From Desulfobulbus sp. (GTDB lineage Bacteria; Desulfobacterota; Desulfobulbia; Desulfobulbales; Desulfobulbaceae): a stretch of 10,508 nt of DNA. Shown here one piece after another: positions 1 to 6,643 of this stretch. The notes under the pieces were generated by a model. The model was given only the letters and a program-made list of their open reading frames with translations, was not told where the DNA came from and ran no database searches. Location: contig JAUWAH010000041.1 of the NCBI GenBank assembly GCA_030602145.1, forward strand, positions 1 through 10,508, given 5' to 3'. A program made the position numbers and the translations under genes. Position 1 is the stretch's first letter; every line of letters starts with the position of its first letter.

Positions 1-57
1 GAAGGTTTTCATGGCAACGGTTTCCTTAAACGCGATTGCGCTATGGGTCTAAAATAA

Positions 58-75
58 CGAGCAAAATTAAGCTCG
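58..75. promoter_or_regulatory. Operator-like inverted repeat upstream of the HTH gene
   Basis: CGAGC (58-62) and GCTCG (71-75) form a perfect 5-bp inverted repeat around an 8-base AT-only spacer. The 18-bp dyad with an AT-rich centre resembles the operators bound by dimeric phage-type repressors and lies about 115-130 bases upstream of such a gene. Autoregulation is inferred; a 5-bp repeat can also arise by chance. Confidence 0.25.
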
Positions 76-138
76 CGCCATGAGATTTCACCAAAAGCCA
101 ATATCGATAATTATGCAACCCCCTCATATTTTTGGGAT

Positions 139-160
139 AGCCGTATTCTCGGCTTTTATT
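139..160 (+). terminator. Small inverted repeat with T-rich tail: weak terminator or operator
   Basis: AGCCG (139-143) and CGGCT (150-154) pair with a 6-base loop and are followed by a T-rich run. This could be a weak intrinsic terminator for a gene left of the window, or a second operator just before the HTH gene. The stem is only 5 bp, so both readings are tentative. Confidence 0.25.
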
Positions 161-189
161 TCTTGAGCAAATGCTCTATCGTTTGTGGC

Positions 190-735
190 ATGAATAACCC
201 AATCGCAGAGCAGTTCCGGGCCGCCTTGAATTTTTTGCTCCATCAGGAGGGAAGAGGAGCCCAGGTCCGTCTTGCCGTGGCCCAGAACATTGATCGAGGT
301 TATCTCAATGCGGTGATCAAGGGGAGAAAGCCGGCGGCCGAGGAAATCCGGCTTAAAATTGCCGATCACTTTGGTATGTTGTACGAGGAGATGTTGGTCT
401 TCGGCCGTCGCGTTCAGGAGGGATTGGTCAAGACGGAAGAAGGGAAGGGCGCCGAAGGGAGTGATGTCGAAATTGAAAACAATTCTGGAAACGGTATCTC
501 AAGCAAGACCGAAGAAGTCCGAAAGATACTCGAATCGGGAACGGATTATGGTCAGGCACTATCCAGCTTGATTGATACCGTTCATCAAGCGATTAAGACA
601 GACAGGAAGAGCAGAAGGATCGAGAACCGGTTGGAAGAGATAGAGCGGCGTCTGGAGCTGGTGGAGAAAGAATATGCTTCCGTGAAGAAGGTTGCTCAGA
701 GGTCAAAGAAGAAAATTTTAAAAAAAGACGGTTAA
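190..735 (+). CDS. Phage-repressor-like helix-turn-helix regulator with C-terminal coiled coil
   Basis: Predicted DNA-binding regulator of the element. Counting from the upstream TTG at 163 (190 aa), residues about 32-60 have the XRE/CI-type helix-turn-helix pattern: a first helix, the AVAQNIDRGYLNAVIKGR stretch, then the KIADHFGM helix. A charged linker follows (about 88-120). The end, about 147-180, is rich in Glu, Arg and Lys with heptad-like spacing (NRLEEIERRLELVEKEY), a likely coiled coil for oligomerisation. No S24 peptidase domain is visible, so RecA-triggered self-cleavage is not expected. I prefer ATG 190 because repressors of this type begin a few residues before the first helix; TTG 163 is also possible, and neither has a clear Shine-Dalgarno. 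It converges on the integrase with a 10-base gap. A role in controlling element maintenance or excision is inferred. Confidence 0.75.
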   Translation: MNNPIAEQFRAALNFLLHQEGRGAQVRLAVAQNIDRGYLNAVIKGRKPAAEEIRLKIADHFGMLYEEMLVFGRRVQEGLVKTEEGKGAEGSDVEIENNSGNGISSKTEEVRKILESGTDYGQALSSLIDTVHQAIKTDRKSRRIENRLEEIERRLELVEKEYASVKKVAQRSKKKILKKDG

Positions 736-745
736 TCCTAAAATG

Positions 746-1819
746 CTATTTCTGTGGTTGACCAAGCAGGCCAATTTTATCTATTGCGGCAAGTTTATGA
801 TCATGGAGGAGGTGGGTATAACGCTGTACCATTTGCAAGGTTCTGTGACCTAAAATGTCGGCAAGGGTGCGAATATCAACACCGGACATAATTAAATGAC
901 TAGCTGCTGTATGGCGGAGGTCATGCATATGTATATCTAGTAATCCTGCCCTTTTTTTTGCAGCATTAAAAGATTCTCTGAATTTTAAACCTGGCCTTGC
1001 TTTTGACCGGTCATTTTTGAGCTGGTCATCATTAAGAAAAACTAAATCCTCATCCTTTCCATTGCTAATTTCCTTAAGCTTATATAGTTCGAGTGTAAGT
1101 TCTTTGGTCAATGGAACCCATCTTGGATCATTATTTTTTGTTGTCGGTAAAAATATAACCCTTTTATCTAGATCGATCTGAGTCCAGCGTAAACCTGCTG
1201 CTTCGGACGATCTCATTCCTGTATGTAATAATGTAAGGATATAGTAATAAAATTTATAATTTCTTGATTTTCGACAGGATTCAAGCAGCTTGGATGCTTC
1301 GCTGTCAGTGAGAAAACGAGTTCGGCCTCTCGGTGGAGCTGGTCGTTCAATGTCAGCGACCGGATTCTCAACCGGCAGCCCCCACTCCTTTTTCGCCTTA
1401 CTGAACAAATGAGAGAGAAGTGATAGTTCGTGGCGAACAGGGTATGCAGTCACTTCTTGAAGTCGTGCGTCCCTATATTTAGCAACGATTTGAGGTGAGA
1501 TCGAGCCAAGCGGTGTTTCGGCGCCTATTCGTTCCAATAAGCGCTGTGATGCGCTTTTCTCAAGCATTTGTGTGTTGACAGCCTTTTTCTCGGATATTGT
1601 GGATAGATACTTTGTCAGGGCTTGGTTGAGCGTAATGCCCATCGCCCTTCGGGGGCTATTGTACCGTTGATCCTTCATGTCCTGTTCGGTGGCAGACGCC
1701 CAAGCGAGAGCTTCTCCCTTGGTGTCGAAGGTTCTAGTAACGGTATCAAACCCCTTTCGGCGAATAGTAGCCTGGTAGCTTACACCTCGCTTGGTTTTGC
1801 GTTTCACTATCCTTGCCAA
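746..1819 (-). CDS. int: Tyrosine site-specific recombinase (phage-type integrase)
   Basis: Integrase of 357 aa that would catalyse strand exchange between the element and the tRNA-Leu site. The N-terminus (about 1-55) looks like an arm-type DNA-binding domain, followed by a SAM-like core-binding domain (about 60-155). The catalytic domain (about 165-345) has the full set: Arg203 in HTGMRSSEA, Lys228 in the beta-hairpin TTKNN, His299 and Arg302 in HDLRHT, His325 in LGHRT and the nucleophile Tyr334 in QRYTHL. Length and motif order are normal and the frame is intact, so the enzyme is probably functional. The start is TTG, supported by GGAG at 1828-1831, 8 bases upstream; the nearby ATG at 1833 is out of frame. 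The stop is TAG. AT-rich codon use differs from the rib genes, consistent with acquisition by transfer. Confidence 0.93.
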   Translation of the reverse strand: MARIVKRKTKRGVSYQATIRRKGFDTVTRTFDTKGEALAWASATEQDMKDQRYNSPRRAMGITLNQALTKYLSTISEKKAVNTQMLEKSASQRLLERIGAETPLGSISPQIVAKYRDARLQEVTAYPVRHELSLLSHLFSKAKKEWGLPVENPVADIERPAPPRGRTRFLTDSEASKLLESCRKSRNYKFYYYILTLLHTGMRSSEAAGLRWTQIDLDKRVIFLPTTKNNDPRWVPLTKELTLELYKLKEISNGKDEDLVFLNDDQLKNDRSKARPGLKFRESFNAAKKRAGLLDIHMHDLRHTAASHLIMSGVDIRTLADILGHRTLQMVQRYTHLLHDHKLAAIDKIGLLGQPQK

Positions 1820-1855
1820 TTTTTCCGCTCCATTTTTGCTCCACTTTTAAAGCAA

Positions 1856-1885
1856 AAGATAGCACGAAAGAGCAAAGAATGGCAA
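1856..1885 (-). promoter_or_regulatory. Candidate integrase promoter
   Basis: On the minus strand TTGCCA (1885-1880) and TATCTT (1861-1856) are separated by 18 bases, matching sigma70 boxes 5/6 and 4/6. Transcription would begin near 1849, about 30 bases before the TTG start. The tRNA terminator lies upstream, so the integrase needs its own promoter. Nearby minus-strand repeats (TTTGCT copies, two GGAGC..AAAAAT copies) might be arm-type or regulator sites. No experimental support. Confidence 0.4.
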
Positions 1886-1920
1886 GGCGAGAAAGGGTAT
1901 GTCAGGAGGGGAGAATGGGC

Positions 1921-1961
1921 AAAAAAAAGGCTTTATCCCTGTTGTTACGGGATAAAGCCTT
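1921..1961 (-). terminator. Strong intrinsic terminator downstream of tRNA-Leu
   Basis: A perfect 13-bp stem pairs 1927-1939 with 1949-1961 around a 9-base loop (1940-1948). On the minus strand the stem runs into an 8-T tract (A run on the + strand, 1921-1928), the textbook shape of a rho-independent terminator. On the + strand the stem is followed by TGATTTTTTATT, so it may work in both directions. It sits 11 bases beyond the tRNA CCA and separates tRNA transcription from the integrase on the same strand. Confidence 0.88.
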
Positions 1962-1971
1962 GATTTTTTAT

Positions 1972-1998
1972 TGGTGCCGAAGAGAAGACTCGAACTTC
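1972..1998 (-). other. Inferred attachment site core in the tRNA-Leu 3' end
   Basis: Integrases of this kind commonly recombine within the T-arm, acceptor and CCA end of a tRNA gene, restoring an intact tRNA at one junction. Here the tRNA is intact and the integrase lies on its 3' side, so the core should fall in about this segment. The matching copy at the other end of the element is outside the window, so the exact core cannot be delimited. Confidence 0.4.
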
Positions 1999-2058
1999 CA
2001 CTGGGAAACCCCAACTAGACCCTGAACCTAGCGCGTCTACCAATTCCGCCACTTCGGC
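1972..2058 (-). tRNA. tRNA-Leu (anticodon CAG)
   Basis: The minus strand folds as a class II tRNA of 87 nt including an encoded CCA. The 7-bp acceptor stem pairs GCCGAAG with CTTCGGC, followed by discriminator A and CCA. The D-arm carries GCGGAATTGGTAGACGC, very close to bacterial tRNA-Leu. The anticodon stem CTAGG/TCTAG encloses loop TTCAGGG, giving anticodon CAG for CUG codons. A long variable arm (TGGG GTTT CCCA) precedes a T-arm with loop TTCGAGT. It has its own promoter and terminator and serves as the likely integration target of the element on its 3' side. Confidence 0.96.
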
Positions 2059-2070
2059 ACTGCGGCAGCC

Positions 2071-2099
2071 AATATGCTCGCCCCGTGCCTCTTTGTCAA
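2071..2099 (-). promoter_or_regulatory. tRNA-Leu promoter
   Basis: On the minus strand a perfect -35 box TTGACA (2099-2094) is followed after 17 bases by CATATT (2076-2071), a 4/6 match to the -10 box. Transcription would begin at about 2064, a few bases before the mature tRNA 5' end at 2058, as expected for a stable RNA gene. Confidence 0.75.
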
Positions 2100-2413
2100 G
2101 CAAATCTTTAGGCGAGGTGATAATGTTCCCGAATCACTGGAACGATGAGAAAGGGTGCAAGGTGATGGGATAAGGACCGGGGAAGCAAGCAACAGCCCGG
2201 TCGTTTACGGATAGAACGCCCACCGTGTGGACGTCAGGGGCCGCAACGGAGCCGCCCGTTGTCGACCTGGTCCAACACGCCTGGCGGCATGTACCATGAA
2301 CTGTTTGCGAGTTTTGTCGATTTAGAGTACATATCTCTTTTTTCCCATGGTCGTGAGGAATCCCTTGCCCACCGGAATTTTTCTGTCGTTCTGCTCAAAA
2401 CCTGCCGGCTGCC
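2100..2413 (+). other. Non-coding gap and structured leader before ribF
   Basis: About 310 bases without a convincing gene. It contains a 7-bp stem GACCGGG/CCCGGTC (2175-2181 with 2196-2202, 14-base loop), a small CCAC/GTGG hairpin (2220-2230) and CAACGG/CCGTTG (2244-2249 with 2256-2261). A weak promoter pair TTGCGA (2305-2310) and TACATA (2328-2333), 17 bases apart, could serve ribF. The short frames here look like shadows. No FMN riboswitch core was found, nor a good ribosome-binding site before ribF. Confidence 0.4.
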
Positions 2414-3385
2414 ATGGACATTGTCACCGACCCGAACCAGTTGCAAACCCCTTATACTCGTGCCCATGTAACCATCGGCAACTTCGACGGGGTTCATCTG
2501 GGACACCAGAAGCTGTTCGAGCAGGTGGTGACCCGGGCCCGGCAGGACAAGGGCGTCAGCGTTGCCGTCACCTTTGATCCGCATCCGCTCAAGGTCCTCC
2601 ATCCCCAGGGGATCCGTTTGATCTCGACCACCCCGCAGAAGATCGAGCTGATCGAGCGGGCCGGGATCGACATTCTGGTGATTATCCCCTTCGACCGCCA
2701 GATGGCCATGACCACCGCCGTCGATTTCGTCGACCGGATACTGCTCGGTCGCCTGGGCATGCGCGACCTGGTTGTCGGCTACGATTACGCCATGGGCAAG
2801 GGGCGGCAGGGCGATACCGACTTTCTTCGCCAGCAGGGCGAGGAAAAGGGGTTTTCCGTGATGGTAATGCCTGCCCATTATGAGCAGGGCATGCTGGTTT
2901 CAAGCAGCAGGATCAGGGAGTTGGTGGCCCAGGGCAAGATGGGCGATGTCCGTCGGCTGCTTGGCCGCTGGTATCAGATCCGCGGCGATGTGCAGAGCGG
3001 CCGGCAGCGCGGCGGCAAACAGCTCGGCTTTCCCACCGCCAATCTGTATCTCTCCGAGGAGGATCTTTGCCCGAAGCGCGGGGTGTATGTCACCCAGGTG
3101 CTCTACGACGGCAAACAGTACGGCGGCGTGTCCAATATCGGCTACAATCCGACCTTCGGCGATACCAGCCTGGTGGCGGAAACCCATATTTTTGATTTTA
3201 ATGCCGATATTTACGGCCGCCCCCTGAAAATCAACCTGCTCAGACACCTGCGCGGTGAAGTTGCCTTCAGCGGTATCGAACCACTGGCCCGCCAGATCCG
3301 CCGGGACATTGAGGTGGCGCGGCAGGTTCTGGCCAGGGAGCAGCGACGGAAACTGATCGCCTATCATCAGGGCCGCGCCACCTGA
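2414..3385 (+). CDS. ribF: Bifunctional riboflavin kinase / FAD synthetase
   Basis: Cytoplasmic enzyme of 323 aa that phosphorylates riboflavin to FMN and then adenylates FMN to FAD. The N-terminal FMN adenylyltransferase domain shows the nucleotidyltransferase signature GNFDGVHLGH (residues 22-31) and VSSSRIRE (162-169). The C-terminal riboflavin kinase domain (about 183-308) shows GRWYQIRGDV, LGFPTANL (204-211) and NIGYNPTFG (241-249). The length is slightly above the usual 305-315. The ATG at 2414 places the GNFDG motif at the normal distance from the start, but no clear Shine-Dalgarno precedes it. It is 71 bases upstream of the next gene and probably in a separate transcript, because a promoter-like sequence lies between. 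Its position next to other riboflavin genes fits the pathway. Confidence 0.97.
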   Translation: MDIVTDPNQLQTPYTRAHVTIGNFDGVHLGHQKLFEQVVTRARQDKGVSVAVTFDPHPLKVLHPQGIRLISTTPQKIELIERAGIDILVIIPFDRQMAMTTAVDFVDRILLGRLGMRDLVVGYDYAMGKGRQGDTDFLRQQGEEKGFSVMVMPAHYEQGMLVSSSRIRELVAQGKMGDVRRLLGRWYQIRGDVQSGRQRGGKQLGFPTANLYLSEEDLCPKRGVYVTQVLYDGKQYGGVSNIGYNPTFGDTSLVAETHIFDFNADIYGRPLKINLLRHLRGEVAFSGIEPLARQIRRDIEVARQVLAREQRRKLIAYHQGRAT

Positions 3386-3397
3386 GCAATCTGCCCC

Positions 3398-3425
3398 TTG
3401 CGGCCATGGCGTTCATGGCTATACT
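3398..3425 (+). promoter_or_regulatory. Candidate promoter for the TPR-HEAT-TPR-rib gene run
   Basis: TTGCGG (3398-3403) and TATACT (3420-3425) are 16 bases apart, matching sigma70 boxes 4/6 and 5/6. A second TATACG follows at 3425-3430. It lies in the gap after ribF and would give a leader of about 70 bases before the ATG at 3505. It is the only promoter-like pair I noticed before the long run of co-directional genes. Confidence 0.4.
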
Positions 3426-3504
3426 ATACGAACTTTTTTAAGCAGCGGCCCGGCCCATGCCGGTCACCGACGGGACAATTGAGCATCAGAGCAGGTCTTT
3501 ACAT

Positions 3505-4137
3505 ATGACGCACGCACAGAAACCGGCCGATCTTACCGCGGTCATCGCCGAACTGGAAGCAGTGGTGGCGGAGAAACCGAACAATGTCATGGCACGACAT
3601 CATCTTGGCCTGGTGTATCGACAGGCGGGAAGGATCGACGAGGCCATCACCCAGTTGGAAAAGGCCATCGAGTTGGACAGCCTGTCCATGGAGTCCATGA
3701 TCAATCTCGGCGCTATCTTCTTTGACCGGGGCGAGACCGACCGGGCCCTGGAGTTGAACCGGCAGGCCTTGGCCGTCAGCCCCGACATGGCCGAGGCCCA
3801 TGTCAATATCGGTTTGATCCGCCAGCATCGCGGCGAGGTCAACGAGGCGATTGAGTGTTATGCCAAGGCGGTGCAGATCGATCCCAAGCTGATCACTGCC
3901 TGGATCAACCTGACCTCGGCCTATACCATGGTCGAGGAGGATGAAAAGGCTGTGGAGGCCGCCCGGCAGGCCGTGACCCTTGAGCCGGATTCGCCCATGG
4001 CCCGCAACAATCTGGCGGTGGCGCTCTATTTCAAGGGCGAGTATCAGGATGCGCAGCGCAACATGGAAAAGGCCAGGGAATTGGGGTACAGCGTTGACCC
4101 CCGTTTTGCCGACGCCTTGAAGGCGAAGCTGGCCTAG
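3505..4137 (+). CDS. Tetratricopeptide-repeat (TPR) protein
   Basis: A soluble helical-repeat protein of 210 aa from the preferred start, with no signal peptide or membrane segment. About five TPR units of 34 residues cover residues 26-195, with the usual Gly/Ala/Tyr and Pro spacing (e.g. LGLVYRQAGRIDEAI, NIGLIRQHRGEVNEAI). TPR arrays bind peptides or partner proteins; the partner here is unknown. ATG 3505 has AGG 9-11 bases upstream; an in-frame ATG at 3457 would add 16 residues (226 aa) but has a poorer ribosome-binding site. The stop is TAG, and the next gene begins 8 bases later. The tight spacing suggests that it works with the HEAT-repeat and second TPR proteins. Function not recognised. 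Confidence 0.88.
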   Translation: MTHAQKPADLTAVIAELEAVVAEKPNNVMARHHLGLVYRQAGRIDEAITQLEKAIELDSLSMESMINLGAIFFDRGETDRALELNRQALAVSPDMAEAHVNIGLIRQHRGEVNEAIECYAKAVQIDPKLITAWINLTSAYTMVEEDEKAVEAARQAVTLEPDSPMARNNLAVALYFKGEYQDAQRNMEKARELGYSVDPRFADALKAKLA

Positions 4138-4145
4138 AGAAAACC

Positions 4146-5300
4146 ATGGGCAGCAAGGCGGAAGCGATTGTCAAACCCTGGTGTCCGTTCTGCGGCATGG
4201 ATGTCGGCAGGCCGACCGAAGGGGTGCAGCGCAAAATGCGCGAATTTCCCATGGGAGTCTGTGAGTGCGGCGCCGTGTATGTCAGTGACGCCACCGGTCA
4301 CAATGTCGGTGCGGCCATGGTCGAGTGCCTGGTCAGTGCCTGCAACGACCAGTGGGATCTGGCCTGGGAGTTGATCCCCGAAGACGATTATCTGACCGGG
4401 ACAATCGACGACTACGACGAGGTGACCCATCAGGTGGTCCCCAAACGAAACCTGGATGGCCGGGCTGTACGCGGCGTACTGTTTTTCGTTCGCCTCCACA
4501 GGGAGATGGCGGAGTTGGTCACACGCTACGAAAGCAAGCTGGCCGCAGGTCAAAACGCACAGCCATCCGATGCGGTGAACGGATCCGGGAACCCTCCGGC
4601 GATCGAACCTGCCCGGGATCCCAAACGGGTCAGAAAACGGGCCGACAAGCAACTGGTCAAGCAACTGGCCGAGCAGGGCGATATCGATGGGCTCGTCGAC
4701 CTCTTTTTCGATGACCGCAAGGTGTTGCGCTTTCTTCAGCGGCTGCTGTACGAGCCCGAGGCCGGAGCCCGCTATCGTATCGCCTGGATACTGGGACAGG
4801 TCTGTGGGAGGGTGTCCACGCGGGAGCCGGGTCCGGTTGCCGATCTCCTCCACAGACTGTTTGAGGCCAGTGCCGATTCGGCGGCCAGTTCATGGGGGAT
4901 GGTCGAAACCATCGGGGCCATCATCGCTGCCCGACCGGACATCTACGGAGCCTTCACCCGACACCTGTTCAATTTCATGGGCGATCCGGGTACCCGCGAG
5001 GCGGTGCTCTGGGGATTGGGGGAAATAGCGGCCACCCGGCCGGACCTGATCCGCAACCTTCCCTTCTACGCCCTTTTTCCGGTCCTTAACCATACCGATC
5101 CGGTATTGCGCGGTCTTACCCTGCGTCTTCTCGGAAGAATCAAGGCCAAGGAGGCAGGTTTTCAGATTCTTGGCCTGCAACACGACGCCTCGACGATAAC
5201 CATTTATGAACAGGGCCAACCCCTGACGACAACAGTGGCCGACTTGTCCGCCCAAGCCACCCGTACCATCCATCAGGAAGATGATCCCCATGGCAAGTGA
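4146..5300 (+). CDS. Zinc-ribbon and HEAT-repeat protein (DVU0298-like), function unknown
   Basis: A 384-aa protein with two visible parts. The N-terminal region has paired cysteines C13-x2-C16 (PWCPFCGMDVGRPT) and C39-x-C41 (GVCECGAVYVSDATGH), a likely zinc ribbon. A linker rich in Pro, Asn and charged residues (about 132-165) leads to an all-helical region (about 166-345) whose repeats (YRIAWILGQVCG, WGMVETIGAIIAARPDI, EAVLWGLGEIAATRPDL, RGLTLRLLGRI) resemble HEAT/PBS-lyase-like repeats. I believe similar proteins occur in sulfate reducers as the DVU0298 family, but this is from memory. No catalytic motif is seen, so a scaffold or regulator is the best guess. It lies between two TPR genes and its stop overlaps the start of the next gene, implying translational coupling. 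The start has only a weak GAGA-type ribosome site. Confidence 0.85.
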   Translation: MGSKAEAIVKPWCPFCGMDVGRPTEGVQRKMREFPMGVCECGAVYVSDATGHNVGAAMVECLVSACNDQWDLAWELIPEDDYLTGTIDDYDEVTHQVVPKRNLDGRAVRGVLFFVRLHREMAELVTRYESKLAAGQNAQPSDAVNGSGNPPAIEPARDPKRVRKRADKQLVKQLAEQGDIDGLVDLFFDDRKVLRFLQRLLYEPEAGARYRIAWILGQVCGRVSTREPGPVADLLHRLFEASADSAASSWGMVETIGAIIAARPDIYGAFTRHLFNFMGDPGTREAVLWGLGEIAATRPDLIRNLPFYALFPVLNHTDPVLRGLTLRLLGRIKAKEAGFQILGLQHDASTITIYEQGQPLTTTVADLSAQATRTIHQEDDPHGK

Positions 5301-5895
5301 GTTTATTCAACCGTTGCAGACCCTCGGCGCAGCCAAGGCGACCAATGCAGAGCAAGACGAGGACAACCCGGCGAAGAAGGATTACCGGGAAGGCCGCAAA
5401 CTGTACAGTGACGGCGAGTATGCCCAGGCGGCCATCGCCTTTCACAATGCGCTCCGGGGGTTTGAAGAGCAGGGGAATATGGTTGGCGTGGCCAACTCCT
5501 CCGACCGGTTGGGGGACGCCTGCCTGGCCCGGGACGAATACGCCATGGCGATCGCCAACTACCAGCGTGCCAGCGCCATCTGCGAGAAAGAGGATGACAG
5601 TTTTTCGGTTCTGGCATTGAACAAGAAAATGGCAGCCGCCTACCGCAAGCTGGGCGACCAGGGGAAGGCACTGGAACTGCTCTACGATATTCTTGAGCAT
5701 TATCGCCTGACCAACAATCCCAAAGGAGCGGTCGAGGTCCTGATCGTGATCGGTGAAACCTATCTCGAGCAGGGCGAGCGAGTCAAGGCGGCCGACGCCT
5801 ACCGTTCGGTGGCCACCATCCACGCCCGATTCAAACATGCCCGACTGGCAGCGGAGTTCAATCAGCGAGCCGACGAATTGCAACAGGAGGGTTGA
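5290..5895 (+). CDS. Second tetratricopeptide-repeat protein
   Basis: A soluble, almost wholly helical protein of 201 aa. TPR-like helix pairs run from about residue 31 to 197: DYREGRKLYSDGEYAQAAIAF, ANSSDRLGDACLARDEYAMAI, NKKMAAAYRKLGDQGKALEL, LIVIGETYLEQGERVKAADAY. This spacing (about 40 residues) is like the longer TPR type found in signalling and scaffold proteins. ATG 5290 is preferred: AGGAAG lies 9 bases upstream, whereas the in-frame ATG at 5281 abuts that site. The gene overlaps the HEAT-protein stop by 11 bases, and its own TGA stop is immediately followed by the ribE ATG. Co-translation with riboflavin synthase is therefore likely, although no biochemical link is known to me. Confidence 0.87.
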   Translation: MASEFIQPLQTLGAAKATNAEQDEDNPAKKDYREGRKLYSDGEYAQAAIAFHNALRGFEEQGNMVGVANSSDRLGDACLARDEYAMAIANYQRASAICEKEDDSFSVLALNKKMAAAYRKLGDQGKALELLYDILEHYRLTNNPKGAVEVLIVIGETYLEQGERVKAADAYRSVATIHARFKHARLAAEFNQRADELQQEG

Positions 5896-6546
5896 ATGTT
5901 CACCGGGATCATCCAGGGCCTGGGAACCGTTTTCGAACAACGACCGGCTGGCGGTGGCAAGATTTTTGGCGTGGAGGCCGAATTCATCCTCAGTGATCCC
6001 GAGGAAGGCGAATCCATCGCGGTCAACGGGGCCTGCCTGACGGCTCGGAACATCACGGGCAACCGTTTTTATGTGGATGTCTCGCCGGAAACCCTGAGCC
6101 GGACCGTCCTCGGCCGCGTCCAGGCTGGTCATCGAGTCAATTTGGAACGGGCTTTGCGTTTATGCGACCGGCTCGGCGGCCATCTGGTCAGCGGGCATGT
6201 CGACGCCATGGGCATTGTCCAGCAACGGCGGGCTGCGGGCGATTTTACCCTGTTCACATTCTCCGTGGATGCTTCTCTGAGCAAATATATCATTGAAAAA
6301 GGCTCCATCACCATCAATGGGGTCAGCTTGACGGTCAACAGCTGCGAGCGTGACCGGTTCTCGGTCTCCATTATTCCTCACACCTTGGCAATCACCACAT
6401 TGGGGCAACTCCATGAGGGAGACCGGGTCAATATCGAAGTCGACATGATCGGCAAGTATGTGGAGAAGTTGCTTGCCGAAAAATCGATGCCTGGCGGAGG
6501 GGGCCGGATCAATTCGGCCTTTCTTGCTGAACATGGTTTCTTATAA
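5896..6546 (+). CDS. ribE: Riboflavin synthase, alpha chain
   Basis: Catalyses dismutation of two 6,7-dimethyl-8-ribityllumazine molecules to riboflavin, the last step of the pathway. The 216-aa protein has the typical MFTGII start and two similar lumazine-binding domains. The first (about 1-97) shows IAVNGACLT and SPETLSRT and the second (about 98-190) shows GSITINGVSLTV and IPHTLAITTLG. The linker motif GGHLVSGHVD (94-103) is conserved. One small departure is Ala50 (CLTA), where Val is usual. An excellent AGGAGG (5885-5890) sits 5 bases before ATG, inside the end of the preceding TPR gene, whose TGA abuts this start. Its substrate is made by the ribH product encoded downstream. E. coli calls this gene ribC. 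Confidence 0.97.
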   Translation: MFTGIIQGLGTVFEQRPAGGGKIFGVEAEFILSDPEEGESIAVNGACLTARNITGNRFYVDVSPETLSRTVLGRVQAGHRVNLERALRLCDRLGGHLVSGHVDAMGIVQQRRAAGDFTLFTFSVDASLSKYIIEKGSITINGVSLTVNSCERDRFSVSIIPHTLAITTLGQLHEGDRVNIEVDMIGKYVEKLLAEKSMPGGGGRINSAFLAEHGFL

Positions 6547-6643
6547 GGGAGAACGCGCTCCGGGCAGCCGCGCCGGGATTGTCCGGCATGCGGCGAGTGA
6601 AGGCGGGTCGCGGTTCTTCCTTTTTTGTTGAAAGAGGCGGAGT

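Larger units (their letters stand above)
1..1971. mobile_element. One end of an integrative element (genomic island or prophage) at tRNA-Leu
   Basis: A complete tyrosine integrase gene starts 153 bases from the 3' end of a tRNA gene and reads away from it. A phage-repressor-like gene lies just beyond. This is the classic end of an element integrated into a tRNA 3' end. The stretch is visibly AT-richer than the rib genes to the right. No second copy of the tRNA 3' end was found in positions 1-740, so the far end of the element lies outside the window and its size and cargo are unknown. The exact inner boundary is inferred. Confidence 0.6.

Noticed and set aside
80..166. A 28-codon + strand frame (ATG at 80) before the HTH gene
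   Set aside because: No ribosome site, runs through both the hairpin and the likely regulatory region, and has no recognisable sequence.
442..449. GGGAAGGG, a match to the E. coli FtsK-orienting KOPS motif
   Set aside because: A single 8-base match within the HTH gene; expected by chance, and KOPS sequence in this lineage is not known to me.
2171..2202. 4.5S/SRP RNA suggested by the GACCGGGGAAGCAAGC stretch
   Set aside because: The characteristic GGAAGG-type tetraloop and flanking conserved loop bases of SRP RNA are missing; only a simple 7-bp stem is present.
2331..2344. Terminator from AGAG/CTCT plus a T run before ribF
   Set aside because: The stem is only 4 bp and AT-rich, too weak for an intrinsic terminator.
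5140..6132. A 330-aa minus-strand frame opposite the second TPR gene and ribE
   Set aside because: It mirrors real + strand genes with strong family motifs and has no recognisable domain itself.
2100..6643. FMN riboswitch (RFN element) before ribF or ribBA
   Set aside because: Looked for the conserved RFN core in the gaps 2100-2413 and 6547-6643. Neither region shows the AGGGG and GCGGT-type conserved segments in order.
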